Notes: generated by a model not told the origin, from the letters alone. Shown: positions 44,827 through 54,493, counted from the stretch's first letter. The stretch: 64,000 bases of DNA from Methylobacterium sp. UNC378MF (GCF_900103195.1 NZ_FMWU01000006.1:62001-126000), one strand, 5' to 3'. A program made the numbers and translations.

Positions 44827-45330
44827 CTACGCACGTACCGCTTCCACAAGGCCCACGGCCCGGTCGCGAAATCCGTCGACCAGTTCCAGCCACAACAGGC
44901 GCGCCGGATCCACGGGTCCCGGCAGGACCAAGCGCCCGGGCGGCACCGACGCGAATCCGAGCCGGCCGTAATAGGGCGCATCGCCCACCAGGATCACCAG
45001 ACCTTCCCCCGCCTTCCGCGCGCCCTCGATCGCCGCGCGTGTCAGGGTGCCGCCGATGCCCCTTCCCTCGAAGCTCGGGTCCACTGCCAGTGGGCCGAGC
45101 ATCACGAAGGGGGTCGCTCCGGCCCGTACCGGACCCATCCGAACGGACCCGACCAGGAAGCTGCCGACCGAAGCGGTGATGCCGAGATCCATCCGCTCAG
45201 CCGCACCCTCGCGGAGGCGATAGGCGGTTCGGGCGAAGCGGCCGGGTCCGAAGGCCCGGGCATGGAGCCGCTCGATGGCGGAGGCATCCTCCGTCCGCTC
45301 GGGCCGGATGACGAGGGACAAGTCGGTCAC
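44827..45330 (-). CDS. GNAT-family N-acetyltransferase
   Basis: 167 residues from a GTG at 45330 (VTDLSLVIRPERTEDASAIERL). Acetyl-CoA motif LAVDPSFEGRGIGGTLTRAAIEGA gives the ExRGIG pyrophosphate loop, and PYYGRLGFASVP is motif B. It is of the YhbS-like GNAT subgroup. Substrate unknown. Convergent with the PGHEM protein gene. Confidence 0.86.
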   Translation of the reverse strand: MTDLSLVIRPERTEDASAIERLHARAFGPGRFARTAYRLREGAAERMDLGITASVGSFLVGSVRMGPVRAGATPFVMLGPLAVDPSFEGRGIGGTLTRAAIEGARKAGEGLVILVGDAPYYGRLGFASVPPGRLVLPGPVDPARLLWLELVDGFRDRAVGLVEAVRA

Positions 45331-45394
45331 GGGATACTCGCGGGTCGGATGGCCGCCGCGTAGCAGCGTCGGGCCGGACCCGCAAACCGCCGCG

Positions 45395-46591
45395 CTACTC
45401 GGCGGCCGCCAGCGCGGGCCGCTCACCGCCCTGCGTCAGCCTCAGGAAGCCGAGGGCCGAGAGCCAGATCACCGCACCGCAGGCGGAGGCGACGCCGAGG
45501 ACCAGCGCGAAGCCGCCGCGATCGTGCAGGAGGGCGATCGCCGGCACCACGAAGCCGCTCGCCGTAAAGCCGACGAAGTAGCGCACGCTGTAGGCCCGAG
45601 CCCGATAGGCGGGCGGAACGTAGCGGGCGATCATCGCATCGTTGATCACCACCTGCCCGTAGATCGCCGTCATGGCGAGGACGAGCCCGGCCAGCAGCGG
45701 CAGTCCGGTCGAAACCGCCGCGATCCCGAGCCCCAGCGGCTGCAGCACCGAGAGCGCCACGAACAGGGACGGCAGGCTGTAGCGGTCGATCAGGCGGCCC
45801 ATGGCGAGCTGCATCAGCGCGCCGAACAGGAAGACGCCCGTGGCAAGCGAGCCGGTGAGCGCCAGCGGCAGTGCCTGTCCGACACCCTCGTCGATGACCT
45901 TGGGCAGGCTGATCGTCGTCAGGTTGAAAGTCAGACCACCCGCGAAGATCGACAGGGCGAACATCGCCATGAGCGCCCAGGGCCGTGTCACCGGGATCAC
46001 CGCCGCGCCGCCGGCCTTCCTGCCCGCGCTGTCGCCGTCCCCCGGAACCAGGGCCACGAAGGCCGCTCCGCAGGCGAGGCAGACGAGGCCCGGGACCACG
46101 AAGGCCGCCCGCCAGCTGATCGTGGCGGCGAGCAGCGCCGTGAGGCCGGAGGCTGCGGCCGCGCCGAAATTGCCCCAGACGCCGTTGATGCCGAGGTCGC
46201 GCCCGAGCCGGCGGGCATGGGTCACCAGCATGGCCGAGCCGACCGGGTGATAAATCGCCGAGGCGAGCCCGAGCACGCAGAGCCAGAGGGCGAAGCCGAG
46301 CGGCGTCGAAGCGCTCGCAACACCGAGGCAGGAGAGACCGTAGCCGAAGAAGAACACCGCCAGCATGTTGCGCCGCCCGAACCGGTCGGCGAGCGAGCCC
46401 ATCGGCAGCGAGCAGAGCCCGAAGGCCACGAAGGCGCCGGTGGCGAGCCCGATCAGCTCGCCGTAGCCGAGCCCTGTCTGAGCCGCGATGGCGATGACCG
46501 CCGTCGGATAGATCAGCAGCACGAAATGGTCGAGGGCATGCGCGACGTTGACGAAGCGCAGGGTGCGGCGGGACAGCGTATCCGAATCCAT
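45395..46591 (-). CDS. MFS transporter, Fsr (fosmidomycin resistance)-like
   Basis: 398 residues from the ATG at 46591, twelve spans. ANVAHALDHFVLLIYPTAV opens it; GSLADRFGRRNMLAVFFFG is the MFS loop; GLASAIYHPVGSAMLVTHA matches the Fsr-like subgroup. It diverges from an AraC regulator with 62 bp between starts, the typical exporter/regulator pair, so it is probably induced by a compound sensed by that regulator. Confidence 0.84.
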   Translation of the reverse strand: MDSDTLSRRTLRFVNVAHALDHFVLLIYPTAVIAIAAQTGLGYGELIGLATGAFVAFGLCSLPMGSLADRFGRRNMLAVFFFGYGLSCLGVASASTPLGFALWLCVLGLASAIYHPVGSAMLVTHARRLGRDLGINGVWGNFGAAAASGLTALLAATISWRAAFVVPGLVCLACGAAFVALVPGDGDSAGRKAGGAAVIPVTRPWALMAMFALSIFAGGLTFNLTTISLPKVIDEGVGQALPLALTGSLATGVFLFGALMQLAMGRLIDRYSLPSLFVALSVLQPLGLGIAAVSTGLPLLAGLVLAMTAIYGQVVINDAMIARYVPPAYRARAYSVRYFVGFTASGFVVPAIALLHDRGGFALVLGVASACGAVIWLSALGFLRLTQGGERPALAAAE

Positions 46592-46653
46592 CGCGGCGTA
46601 TCCTCCGGGACGGCACCCTGATAGCCTGACCCGACGGCGGTGTTGGGCCGGAT

Positions 46654-47472
46654 ATGTATGCGAATGGGCCATTGTCGACAGAGGCGCGCGTCGTTGTGGG
46701 GCGATCGACCGATGCAGCCGACTATCAGGACGTGCCCCGCCCGGTCGCGGTGATGCCCAAGACCTATGCCGCCGGGATGCATCTCGCCCGGCACTTCCAC
46801 CCGCGCGCGCAACTTCTCTACGCCACAGCCGGCCTGATGATGGCGTTCGCGGAGGACGGCACCTGGGTCGTTCCCGAGGGGCACGCCCTCTGGATCCCGC
46901 CGCGCCTCCCGCACGCCGTCGCGACCCACGGCGCCGTCTCGATGTGCTCGGCCTATATCGATCCGGCCTCGGCCCGATCCTTCCCGGCGAGCTGCCGGGT
47001 GATCGCGGTTTCGCGGCTCCTCGCCTCCGCGCTCACGGCGCTCGCGGAGGAGCCGGTGCTCTACGCGGTCGATGGGCGCGGCGGCCATCTCGCCGCGCTG
47101 GTGCTCGACGAGATCGGCCGGGCCCCCGCGACGCCCCTCGCGCTGCCGCTCCCGCGCGACCCGCGCCTGCGCCGGGTCTGCCTCGGGCTGATCGAGGATC
47201 CGGCCTCGAAGGCTGATCTCGACGCCTGGGCCGAGCGCGCCGGGGCGAGCCGGCGTACGCTGACCCGCGGGTTTCGCGCGGAGACGGGCCTGAGCTTCGG
47301 CGATTGGCGGGCCCGAGCCCGGGTGATCCGCGCGTTGGCCCTCACGGCCGAGGGGCGGCCGCCGCGGGTGGTCGCGACGGCGGTGGGTTATCGCAGCGCC
47401 CAGGCCCTGCGAACGACCGTCGCGCGGGTGCTCGGACCGGAGCGCCCGCCTTGGGGCGATGCGGCCGGCTGA
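46654..47472 (+). CDS. AraC-family regulator with N-terminal cupin
   Basis: 272 residues. An N-terminal cupin (HFHPRAQLLYATAGLMMAF, VVPEGHALWIPPRLPHAV) precedes a C-terminal double HTH (LDAWAERAGASRRTLTRGFRAETGLSFGDWRARARVIRAL and VATAVGYRSAQALRTTVARV), the NimR-like layout. It is divergent from the Fsr-like exporter and likely controls it. hmp follows on the other strand, eight bases away. Confidence 0.87.
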   Translation: MYANGPLSTEARVVVGRSTDAADYQDVPRPVAVMPKTYAAGMHLARHFHPRAQLLYATAGLMMAFAEDGTWVVPEGHALWIPPRLPHAVATHGAVSMCSAYIDPASARSFPASCRVIAVSRLLASALTALAEEPVLYAVDGRGGHLAALVLDEIGRAPATPLALPLPRDPRLRRVCLGLIEDPASKADLDAWAERAGASRRTLTRGFRAETGLSFGDWRARARVIRALALTAEGRPPRVVATAVGYRSAQALRTTVARVLGPERPPWGDAAG

Positions 47473-47479
47473 CCGCCGC

Positions 47480-48721
47480 CTAGGCGGCCTGCCGGGGTTC
47501 CTCGAAGAGTTCGTCGGCAGGCCCGAAGAACTCGAACTTCACCCTCTCGATCGGGACGCCGTGGCGCACGAGCCCGGTGACGAGATCCCGCAGGAACGGC
47601 TTGGGACCGCAGAGATAGTAGGTCGCCCGGTCGTGCGGGGTGTGCTGCACGAGCCAATCCGCCGTGATCAGGCCCTGAACGTCATAGTCTTCGCCTTGCC
47701 GGTCCGCGGCTTCGGGCTCCGCGTAGAAGGTCGCGACCTTGGTGTGCCGGGCCTGCGTCGCGAGCGACCGGGCCTGGTCGCGCAGGGCGTGTACACGGCC
47801 GAACAGGGCGCCGTGAACGTACCAGGTCGGCCGATCCGGGCTGCCGGCCGCGATAGTCTCCAGCATGCTGATCATCGGGGTCAGCCCGACGCCGCCGCTG
47901 ACCAGAACCACCGGCTCGTCGCTCTGGGCGTCGAGGGCGAAGTCACCTGCGGGCGCGGCGACCTTCAGCACCGTGCCGGGTCGGACGTGATCGTGCAGCC
48001 AGTTGGAGGCGAGCCCGGCCGGCCGGCCCGGCGCCGCCTCGCGCTTGACGGTGATGCGGTAGGCCCGGTCATTCGGTGCGCAGGAAATCGAGTAGTTCCG
48101 CTTCAGCACGCCGCGGCCGGGCAGGTCCATCAGGAAGCCGAGATACTGCCCCGGCTGATGCCGCAGCACGGGACCGCCATCGGCGGGGACAAGCACGAAG
48201 GAGCGGATCGTCTCGCTCTCCTGGGACACGCCCTCGACCACGAAGTCGCGCCAGCCGTTCCAGCCGCCCGGCTTGCCGGCATGGTCGCGATAGATCGCGG
48301 CCTCCCGGCCGATCAGCAGCTCTGCCAGGAACCAGTAGGCCTCCCCCCAGGCCGTGGCGATCTCCGGCGTGGCGGCCTCGCCGAGCACGTCCCCGATCGC
48401 GCCGAGCAGGGCATCGGCCACGTAGGGATAGTGCTCCGGCAGGATGTTCAGCGCGACGTGCTTCTGCGCGATGCGCTCCACGGCTCCCGCCAAAACACCG
48501 AGATTGTCGATGTTGCGGGCATAGGCCAGCACGGCCTGCGCCAGGGCTTTCGGCTGCGAGCCCGTCTCACCATGATGGGACTGGTTGAAGAGGTCGCGCA
48601 TCTCCGCATTCTCGAAGAGGCGCTCGTACATGCGCTTCGTGATGGTGAGACCGTGGGCCTCCAGGGCCGGCACAGTCGCCCTGATGAGGGCGATGGTGGC
48701 AGGGGACAGCGGAGCGGGCAT
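47480..48721 (-). CDS. hmp: Flavohemoprotein nitric oxide dioxygenase
   Basis: Hmp (413 aa) converts NO and O2 to nitrate using NAD(P)H. A globin domain (residues 1-140, IALIRATVPALEAHGLTITKRMYERLF; the heme His lies in the MLQQ/H helix near 85) is followed by an FAD-binding FNR-like barrel (RNYSISCAPNDRAYRITVKRE) and an NAD domain (VLVSGGVGLTPMISMLETI, AYYLCGPKPFLRDL). Divergent from nsrR across a 193-bp region that carries an NsrR site. Confidence 0.94.
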   Translation of the reverse strand: MPAPLSPATIALIRATVPALEAHGLTITKRMYERLFENAEMRDLFNQSHHGETGSQPKALAQAVLAYARNIDNLGVLAGAVERIAQKHVALNILPEHYPYVADALLGAIGDVLGEAATPEIATAWGEAYWFLAELLIGREAAIYRDHAGKPGGWNGWRDFVVEGVSQESETIRSFVLVPADGGPVLRHQPGQYLGFLMDLPGRGVLKRNYSISCAPNDRAYRITVKREAAPGRPAGLASNWLHDHVRPGTVLKVAAPAGDFALDAQSDEPVVLVSGGVGLTPMISMLETIAAGSPDRPTWYVHGALFGRVHALRDQARSLATQARHTKVATFYAEPEAADRQGEDYDVQGLITADWLVQHTPHDRATYYLCGPKPFLRDLVTGLVRHGVPIERVKFEFFGPADELFEEPRQAA

Positions 48722-48773
48722 GGCACGGCTCTAAAGGTGTATCGGAGATGTTCCTTTTAGATCGCCCCTCGAA

Positions 48774-48796
48774 AAGATGCAAGATGAATACATCTT
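48774..48796. promoter_or_regulatory. NsrR operator
   Basis: AAGATG-N11-CATCTT, 23 bp, has both outer hexamers exactly as in the known NsrR consensus AAGATGY...RCATCTT. It lies 53 bases upstream of hmp and 119 upstream of nsrR, so it can repress hmp and possibly nsrR. A weaker similar element may occur near 48734-48756. Confidence 0.75.
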
Positions 48797-48914
48797 ATAA
48801 GCGATACCGCAGTCGGCGCTCTGATGGTGGTGCGTGGCTTCCGCAGGGCTTACGGACCGGGCCGGTGGCGCCCCTCGCATCGCCCGCCGGTACGGATGGT
48901 CTTCTGGAGTTGAG

Positions 48915-49406
48915 ATGCGTCTGACCCGCTACACGGACTATGCTCTGCGCACCCTGATCTACGTCGGCCTGCACGAGCCCGAGCAGAGTTCGATCGCCGG
49001 GATCGCCCGCGCCTATGGCATCTCGGAGAACCACTTGAACAAGGTGGTTCATCAACTGGGACGGCTGGGCCTGATCCGGACGATCCGCGGGCGGGGCGGC
49101 GGCCTTCGGCTCGCGAAGCCGGCGAGGGAGATCGTCGTTGGCGCGGTGGTGCGTCAGACCGAGGACGACCTGGCCCTGGTCGAGTGCTTCGGCGGCGGAA
49201 CCTGCGCCATCACGGCCCCGTGCCGGCTCCGGCGCGTGCTGGGCGAGGCCTTGGCGGCGTTTCTCGCCGTGCTCGACCGCTACACCCTCGCCGATCTCCT
49301 CGGCTCACCGGACGGGGATGCGATTGCGGCACTGCTGGGCCTGGCCGGACCCGGGCGCGGCGAGCCGCTGACGCCGGCCGATGCGGTGAGCCTCCCGGAC
49401 GGCTGA
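48915..49406 (+). CDS. nsrR: Nitric-oxide-sensing Rrf2-family repressor NsrR
   Basis: 163 residues from the ATG at 48915. An N-terminal winged HTH (MRLTRYTDYALRTLIYVG, then GISENHLNKVVHQLGRLGLI) is followed by a cluster of three cysteines, C91, C97 and C103 (E-C-FGGGTC-AITAPC), the Fe-S ligands whose nitrosylation by NO relieves repression. Start is preceded by GGAG. Divergent from hmp, its target. Confidence 0.92.
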   Translation: MRLTRYTDYALRTLIYVGLHEPEQSSIAGIARAYGISENHLNKVVHQLGRLGLIRTIRGRGGGLRLAKPAREIVVGAVVRQTEDDLALVECFGGGTCAITAPCRLRRVLGEALAAFLAVLDRYTLADLLGSPDGDAIAALLGLAGPGRGEPLTPADAVSLPDG

Positions 49407-49425
49407 CGACCGGCCCACCGCCGCC

Positions 49426-50532
49426 TCAGGTCGCCCGCGCGGAGAAATCGATCCGCGGGTCGATCCAGACGTAGATCAGGTCGGACAGCAGGTTCACCGC
49501 GAGCCCGAGCAGCGAGAAGATGTAGAGCGTGGCGAAGACCACCGGGTAGTCGCGCCCGACGATCGCCCGGAACGACAGCTCGCCCAGGCCGTCGAGGGAG
49601 AAGATCGTCTCGATCAGCAGCGAGCCGGTGAAGAAGGCCGAGATGAAGGCTCCGGGGAAGCCCGCGATCACGATCAGCATGGCGTTGCGGAAGACGTGTC
49701 CGTAGAGCACGCTTCGCTCGGAGAGTCCCTTCATCCGCGCAGTCAGCACGTACTGCTTGCGGATCTCGTCGAGGAACGAGTTCTTCGTCAGCAGGGTCGA
49801 GGTGGCGAAGGCGCCGATCACCAGGGCCGTAAGGGGCAGCACCATGTGCCACGCGTAGTCGGTCACCTTGTGCCAGGGCGAGAAGCTCTCCCACCCTTCG
49901 CTGGTCAGGCCGCGCAGCGGGAACCACTGGTAGAACGAGCCGCCGGCGAACAGGATGATGAGCATCAGCCCGAACATGAAGCCCGGGATCGCGTAGCCGA
50001 TGATCACCACGAAGGAGGTCGCGCGGTCGAAGCGCGTGCCGTCGGCCACCGCCTTGCGGATGCCCAGCGGGATCGAGATCGCGTAGGACAGCAGCGTCAT
50101 CCACAGGCCGAGGGAGATCGAGACCGGCAGGCGCTCCTTGATCAGCTGGATGACGGTGACGTCGCGGAAGTAGCTGCGTCCGAAATCGAACCGGACGTAA
50201 TCCCACAGCATCTTGGCGAAGCGCTCGGGCGCCGGCTTGTCGAAGCCGAACTGCTTCTCGAGTTTGGCGATGAATTCCGGGCTCAACCCTTGGGCGCCGC
50301 GATAGCGGGAACTGGCGTCGCCGCCGCCGCCCGACGGCCGGCTGGCGCCGCCGAGGTCGCCCGAGCCGCCGGTGACGCGGGACATGGCCCCGTCGCGCTG
50401 GCCCTGGAGCTGCGACAGCACGCGCTCCACCGGGCCGCCGGGGGCGAACTGCACGATGGTGAAGGTGATCAGCATGATCCCGAAGAGGGTCGGGATCATC
50501 AGGCCGATGCGGCGCAGGATGTAGGCGAGCAT
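49426..50532 (-). CDS. yejB: Peptide/microcin C ABC transporter permease YejB-like
   Basis: YejB-type permease of 368 aa with six spans; MLAYILRRIGLMIPTLFGIMLITFTIVQFAPGGPVERVLSQL is diagnostic, and EAL-type permease loop (KQYVLTARMKGLSERSVLYGHVFRNAM) contacts the ATPase. A Gly/Ser-rich insertion of about 40 residues (45-85) follows the first span. Four bases from yejA. No yejE or yejF follows, only the convergent nsrR. Confidence 0.9.
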   Translation of the reverse strand: MLAYILRRIGLMIPTLFGIMLITFTIVQFAPGGPVERVLSQLQGQRDGAMSRVTGGSGDLGGASRPSGGGGDASSRYRGAQGLSPEFIAKLEKQFGFDKPAPERFAKMLWDYVRFDFGRSYFRDVTVIQLIKERLPVSISLGLWMTLLSYAISIPLGIRKAVADGTRFDRATSFVVIIGYAIPGFMFGLMLIILFAGGSFYQWFPLRGLTSEGWESFSPWHKVTDYAWHMVLPLTALVIGAFATSTLLTKNSFLDEIRKQYVLTARMKGLSERSVLYGHVFRNAMLIVIAGFPGAFISAFFTGSLLIETIFSLDGLGELSFRAIVGRDYPVVFATLYIFSLLGLAVNLLSDLIYVWIDPRIDFSARAT

Positions 50533-50536
50533 GGCG

Positions 50537-52384
50537 TCAGTCCCGCCCGATCCGCTTGGCCTTGTCGGCGTCGAACCACCACGTCCCGGGGGCGCCGAGG
50601 TCGTATTTCGGCGGCGTCGCCGGGCGGCCGTACACGTCCCAGAGGGCGAGGCGGTGGGTCGAAGCGTACCACATCGGCACCCAGTAGCGCCCGGCCCGCA
50701 GGACCCGGTCGAGGGCCCGGCAGGCGGTGGTCAGGTCCGCTCGCGACGTCGCGTCGGCGACGGCGGTGAGCAGCGCGTCGACCGCCGGGTTCGCGATCCC
50801 CGAGAGGTTGTTGGAGCCGGCGGTCCCGGCGGACCGGGAGCCGTAGGTCTCGCGCAGCTCCGCGCCGGGGGTGAGCCCGCTGCTGTAACGGCGCGGCGTG
50901 ACGTCGAAGTCGAAATCCTTCAGCCGGGCCTGGTACTGGGACGGGTCGACCGTGCGCAGGCTCGCCTTGATGCCGAGCAACCCCAGGTTGCGGATGAAGG
51001 GCTGCGTGACCGCCTGGAAGACCGGATCCTCGTCGAGGAACTCGAGGGTCAGGGGCTGACCGCCGGGGAGCAGGAGACCGCCACCCTGGCGTGTGCAGCC
51101 GGCCTCCCGCAGGAGCGCGTCGGCGCGCTTCAGCAGCGCCCGGTCCTGGCCGGACCCGTCGGAGACCGGCGGCGCCCAGGCCTCGCCGAACACCTCGGGC
51201 GGCAGGTCCTTGAACGGCTCCAGCAGGGCGAGTTCCTCGGCCGAGGGCTTGCCGGTCGCCTTGAGGTCGGAATTCTCGAAGAACGATGCCGTGCGCGTAT
51301 AGGCGCCGTACATCAGGTTGCGGTTCGACCACTCGAAATCGAAGCACAGGCCGATCGCCTCGCGCACCCGCGGGTCGCGGAACGCCGCGCGGCGGGTGTT
51401 GATCCACCAGCCCTGCGTGCCGCTCGGCCGCGCGTCCGGCACCGTCTCGCGGACCACGCGGCCCTCGGTCATCGCTGGGAAGTCGTATCCGGTGGCCCAG
51501 ACCCGGGCGGTGAACTCTTCGCGGAACGTGAAGGCGCCGCTCTTGAACGCCTCGAACGCTACGGTGCGGTCGCGGAAATACTCGTAGCGAATCGCGTCGA
51601 AGTTGTTCTGGCCGACATTCACCGGCAGCTCGGCGGCCCAGTAATCCGGAACACGCTCCAGGCCGATGGACCGGCCCGGATCGACCGCGCCGACCCGGTA
51701 AGGACCGGAGCCGAGGGGCGCGTCCAGGGTCGAGGCCTCGAAATCGCGGCCGGCGTAGTAGGCGGCTGAGAAGATTGGCAGCTGCGCGACGAACAGCGGC
51801 AGGTCCCGGGCGCGGCCCGGCTCGAAGGTCACCACCAGCCGCTCATCGCCCTCGGCCCGGGCGTCGGCCATGGGACGGATGACCTCGGCGATCTCAGGGT
51901 GGCCCTTGTCGCGCAGGAGCTTGAGGCTGAAGGCTGCGTCCCGCGCGGTCAGCCGGGAGCCGTCGTGGAACCGGGCCTGCGGGCGCAACGCGAAGGTGTA
52001 GGTCAGGCCGTCCGGGCTCACCGTGACGGCGCGCGCCACCAGCCCGTAGAGGGCGTCCGGCTCGTCGAGGGCCCGGACCATCAGGCTGTCGAACGTCAGG
52101 TTCATGCCGGCGGCCCCGTCGCCGCGCAGCACGAAGATGTTGAGCGTGTTGAAGGTGTTGAGCGACTGGTTGCCGATCGTCGCGGCGAGCTGCGACGAGT
52201 GCCGCCCGCCGCGCGGCGCCATCGGGTTCACGTAGTCGAAATGCGCGAAGTCGGGGCCGTATTTCAGCTCGCCGAAGCTGGACAGGCCGTGGCGCTCCTG
52301 CGCGTCGGCGGCCCGGGCGGGGCGCCACGGCGGCAGCGCCGCGAGGGCGCCGGCCCCGAGGACCAGCCCGCGCCGGGTCGGCAT
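50537..52384 (-). CDS. Extracellular solute-binding protein, YejA-like (copy 1)
   Basis: A 615-residue family 5 binding protein from the ATG at 52384, with a twin-arginine-like signal (TRRGLVLGAGALAALPPWRPARA). GLSSFGELKYGPDFAHFDYVNPMAPRGG is the YejA phrase. The frame stays open further upstream as a shadow. It lies four bases before yejB and 14 after the second copy. Confidence 0.92.
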   Translation of the reverse strand: MPTRRGLVLGAGALAALPPWRPARAADAQERHGLSSFGELKYGPDFAHFDYVNPMAPRGGRHSSQLAATIGNQSLNTFNTLNIFVLRGDGAAGMNLTFDSLMVRALDEPDALYGLVARAVTVSPDGLTYTFALRPQARFHDGSRLTARDAAFSLKLLRDKGHPEIAEVIRPMADARAEGDERLVVTFEPGRARDLPLFVAQLPIFSAAYYAGRDFEASTLDAPLGSGPYRVGAVDPGRSIGLERVPDYWAAELPVNVGQNNFDAIRYEYFRDRTVAFEAFKSGAFTFREEFTARVWATGYDFPAMTEGRVVRETVPDARPSGTQGWWINTRRAAFRDPRVREAIGLCFDFEWSNRNLMYGAYTRTASFFENSDLKATGKPSAEELALLEPFKDLPPEVFGEAWAPPVSDGSGQDRALLKRADALLREAGCTRQGGGLLLPGGQPLTLEFLDEDPVFQAVTQPFIRNLGLLGIKASLRTVDPSQYQARLKDFDFDVTPRRYSSGLTPGAELRETYGSRSAGTAGSNNLSGIANPAVDALLTAVADATSRADLTTACRALDRVLRAGRYWVPMWYASTHRLALWDVYGRPATPPKYDLGAPGTWWFDADKAKRIGRD

Positions 52385-52398
52385 TCCGGGCGCCCCCG

Positions 52399-54384
52399 TC
52401 AACGGGGCGCCCCGGTCTTGGCCGCGAGCTTCTCGTCGTACCACCACGTGGTCGGGAAGCCGGAGCTGGCGTAGAGCGGCAGGATCGCCGGGTGGCCGAA
52501 CCGGTTCCAGCGCAGGGTCCGCTGCTGGTCGGAGGACCATTGCGGGACGACGTAGTCGTGGGCGAGGAGCACCCGGTCGAGGGCGCGCGTCGCCGCGATC
52601 ACGGTGTGCCGGTCCTTGGCGAAGATCACCTTCTCGATCAGGGCGTCGATGCCGGGGTCCTTGATCCCGATCAGGTTGCGCGAGCCGGGCTTGTCGGCCG
52701 CCGCCGAGCCCCAGTACTCGCGCTGCTCGTTGCCGGGCGAGAGCGACTCGCCCCACGACGACGTGGTGACGTCGAAGTCGAAGTTGCGGATGCGGTTCTG
52801 GTACTGCGCCTGGTCGATCACCCGCAGGGTGGCGTCGATGCCGATCAGCTTCAGCTGCGCCGCGAACGGCAGGATCACCCGCTCGAAGGTGTTCTGGAAC
52901 TCCAGGAACTCGACGGTCAGCGGCTCGCCGGTGGCCTTGCTGACCATCTTGCCGCCGCGCAGCTCGTAGCCGGCCTCGCGCAGCAGGCTGACGGCCTCGC
53001 GGAGGTTCTTGCGCACCGCCTCGGGGCCGTCGTTGACCGGGTTGGCGTAGGGGGTGGTGAAGACCGAGGCCGGGACCTTGTCCTTCACGCTCTCGAGGAT
53101 CGCCTTCTCCTCGCCCTCCGGCAGGCTCGAGGAGGCCAGCTCCGAGCCGAAGAAGTAGGAGTTGATCCGCTTGTACAGGCCGTAGAACAGGGCCTTGTTC
53201 ATCTCCTCGTAGTTCATCGCGAGGTTGAAGGCCCGGCGGACGCGCGGATCCCTGAACTTGTCCCGGCGCGTATTGAACGCGAAGGCCTGCATGATGCCCA
53301 TGCCGCGCTCGGGGAACGCCTCCTTGATCAGCCGGCCCTCCTTCACGGCCGGGAAATCCTCGTAGGCGGTCGCCCAATTGCGGGCGATGTTCTCGACGCG
53401 GAAATCGTAGAGGTCGCCCTTCAGCGCCTCGACCAGCACGGTGCCGTCGCGGAAATACTCGTAGCGCTCGGTGTCGAAGTTGTAGCGGCCGGCATTCACC
53501 GGCAGGTCCTTGCCCCAGTAGTCGGGCACGCGGGTGTAGGTGGTCGTGCGGCCCGGCTCGAACTTCGCGAGGCGGTAGGGGCCCGAGCCCAGCGGCGGCT
53601 CCAGGGTCGTCTCGGTGACGCTGCGCGGCTTGCCGTTGGCGTCCTTGGCGGTCCACCAGTGCTTGGGCAGGACGCGCAGCTGCCCGATCACCTGCGGCAG
53701 CTCGCGGTTGCCGGTCTCGGTGAAGGTGAAGGTCACCTCGCGCGGCCCGGTCACCTCAGCCTTGGCGACGGTTTGGTAGTAGGCGGCGTAGAACGGGCTG
53801 TTGGCCTTCAGCACGTCGAAGGACCAGACCACGTCCTCGGGCGTGATCGGCTTGCCGTCGTGCCAGCGGGCGTTCTCGCGCAGCCGGTACGAGACCGAGC
53901 CGAGATCGGGGGCGATCCGCACCGCCTCGGCGAGCAGGCCGTAGGAGGTGAACGGCTCGTCCGACGACTCGGTCATCAGCGGATCGTAGATCTGCTGGAT
54001 GCCGTTCTCGAGGTCGCCCTTCAGGCCGGCGACGACGATGTTGAAATTGTCGAACCCGCCCTGAGCCCCGAAGCGCACCATCCCGCCCTTGGGGGCGGCC
54101 GGGTCGGCGTAGTCGAAATGCTTGAAGTCGGGGCCGTATTTCGGCTGGCCCATCAGCGTGATCGCGTGGGTCCACTGACCGTTTGCGGCCGGCAGGGTGG
54201 CCGGCAAGGCAGGCGGCGTCGACGGCATCGCGGCCGGTTCCTGCGCACGGGCCGGGGCGAGCTGGAGGCAGGCGACGAGGAGCGTCGCGGCGAGGAGGCG
54301 TCCAGTCACGGTCTGCGCTGTCACGGGCAGGCTGTCTCCGTTGTGTCGGGCCCGCGCCGGGCGCGGGTATTCAGTGAGGCTCAT
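52399..54384 (-). CDS. Extracellular solute-binding protein, YejA-like (copy 2)
   Basis: A 661-residue family 5 binding protein from the ATG at 54384 (GTG 54324 is another start). Sec signal (LLAATLLVACLQLAPARAQ) then GQPKYGPDFKHFDYADPAAPKGGMVRFGAQG, the same YejA phrase as copy 1 with moderate divergence, suggesting a duplication that allows two related peptide ligands. First gene of the yej set. Confidence 0.92.
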   Translation of the reverse strand: MSLTEYPRPARARHNGDSLPVTAQTVTGRLLAATLLVACLQLAPARAQEPAAMPSTPPALPATLPAANGQWTHAITLMGQPKYGPDFKHFDYADPAAPKGGMVRFGAQGGFDNFNIVVAGLKGDLENGIQQIYDPLMTESSDEPFTSYGLLAEAVRIAPDLGSVSYRLRENARWHDGKPITPEDVVWSFDVLKANSPFYAAYYQTVAKAEVTGPREVTFTFTETGNRELPQVIGQLRVLPKHWWTAKDANGKPRSVTETTLEPPLGSGPYRLAKFEPGRTTTYTRVPDYWGKDLPVNAGRYNFDTERYEYFRDGTVLVEALKGDLYDFRVENIARNWATAYEDFPAVKEGRLIKEAFPERGMGIMQAFAFNTRRDKFRDPRVRRAFNLAMNYEEMNKALFYGLYKRINSYFFGSELASSSLPEGEEKAILESVKDKVPASVFTTPYANPVNDGPEAVRKNLREAVSLLREAGYELRGGKMVSKATGEPLTVEFLEFQNTFERVILPFAAQLKLIGIDATLRVIDQAQYQNRIRNFDFDVTTSSWGESLSPGNEQREYWGSAAADKPGSRNLIGIKDPGIDALIEKVIFAKDRHTVIAATRALDRVLLAHDYVVPQWSSDQQRTLRWNRFGHPAILPLYASSGFPTTWWYDEKLAAKTGAPR

Positions 54385-54493
54385 AGGCCGGGTGTACACC
54401 GGCCGTCGAGCGCGCATGCACACGCGCTGCGGTGCCAAGCGAGGCGCGGGTTTTCCCTCCCGCGCAGACGAGGAGCGTGTGTCGTGAAAAAAT

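Noticed and set aside
52385..53656. Fusion of two YejA-like proteins
   Set aside because: The upstream part is a shadow of the second YejA gene; a signal peptide and YejA N-terminus begin at 52384, so they are separate genes.
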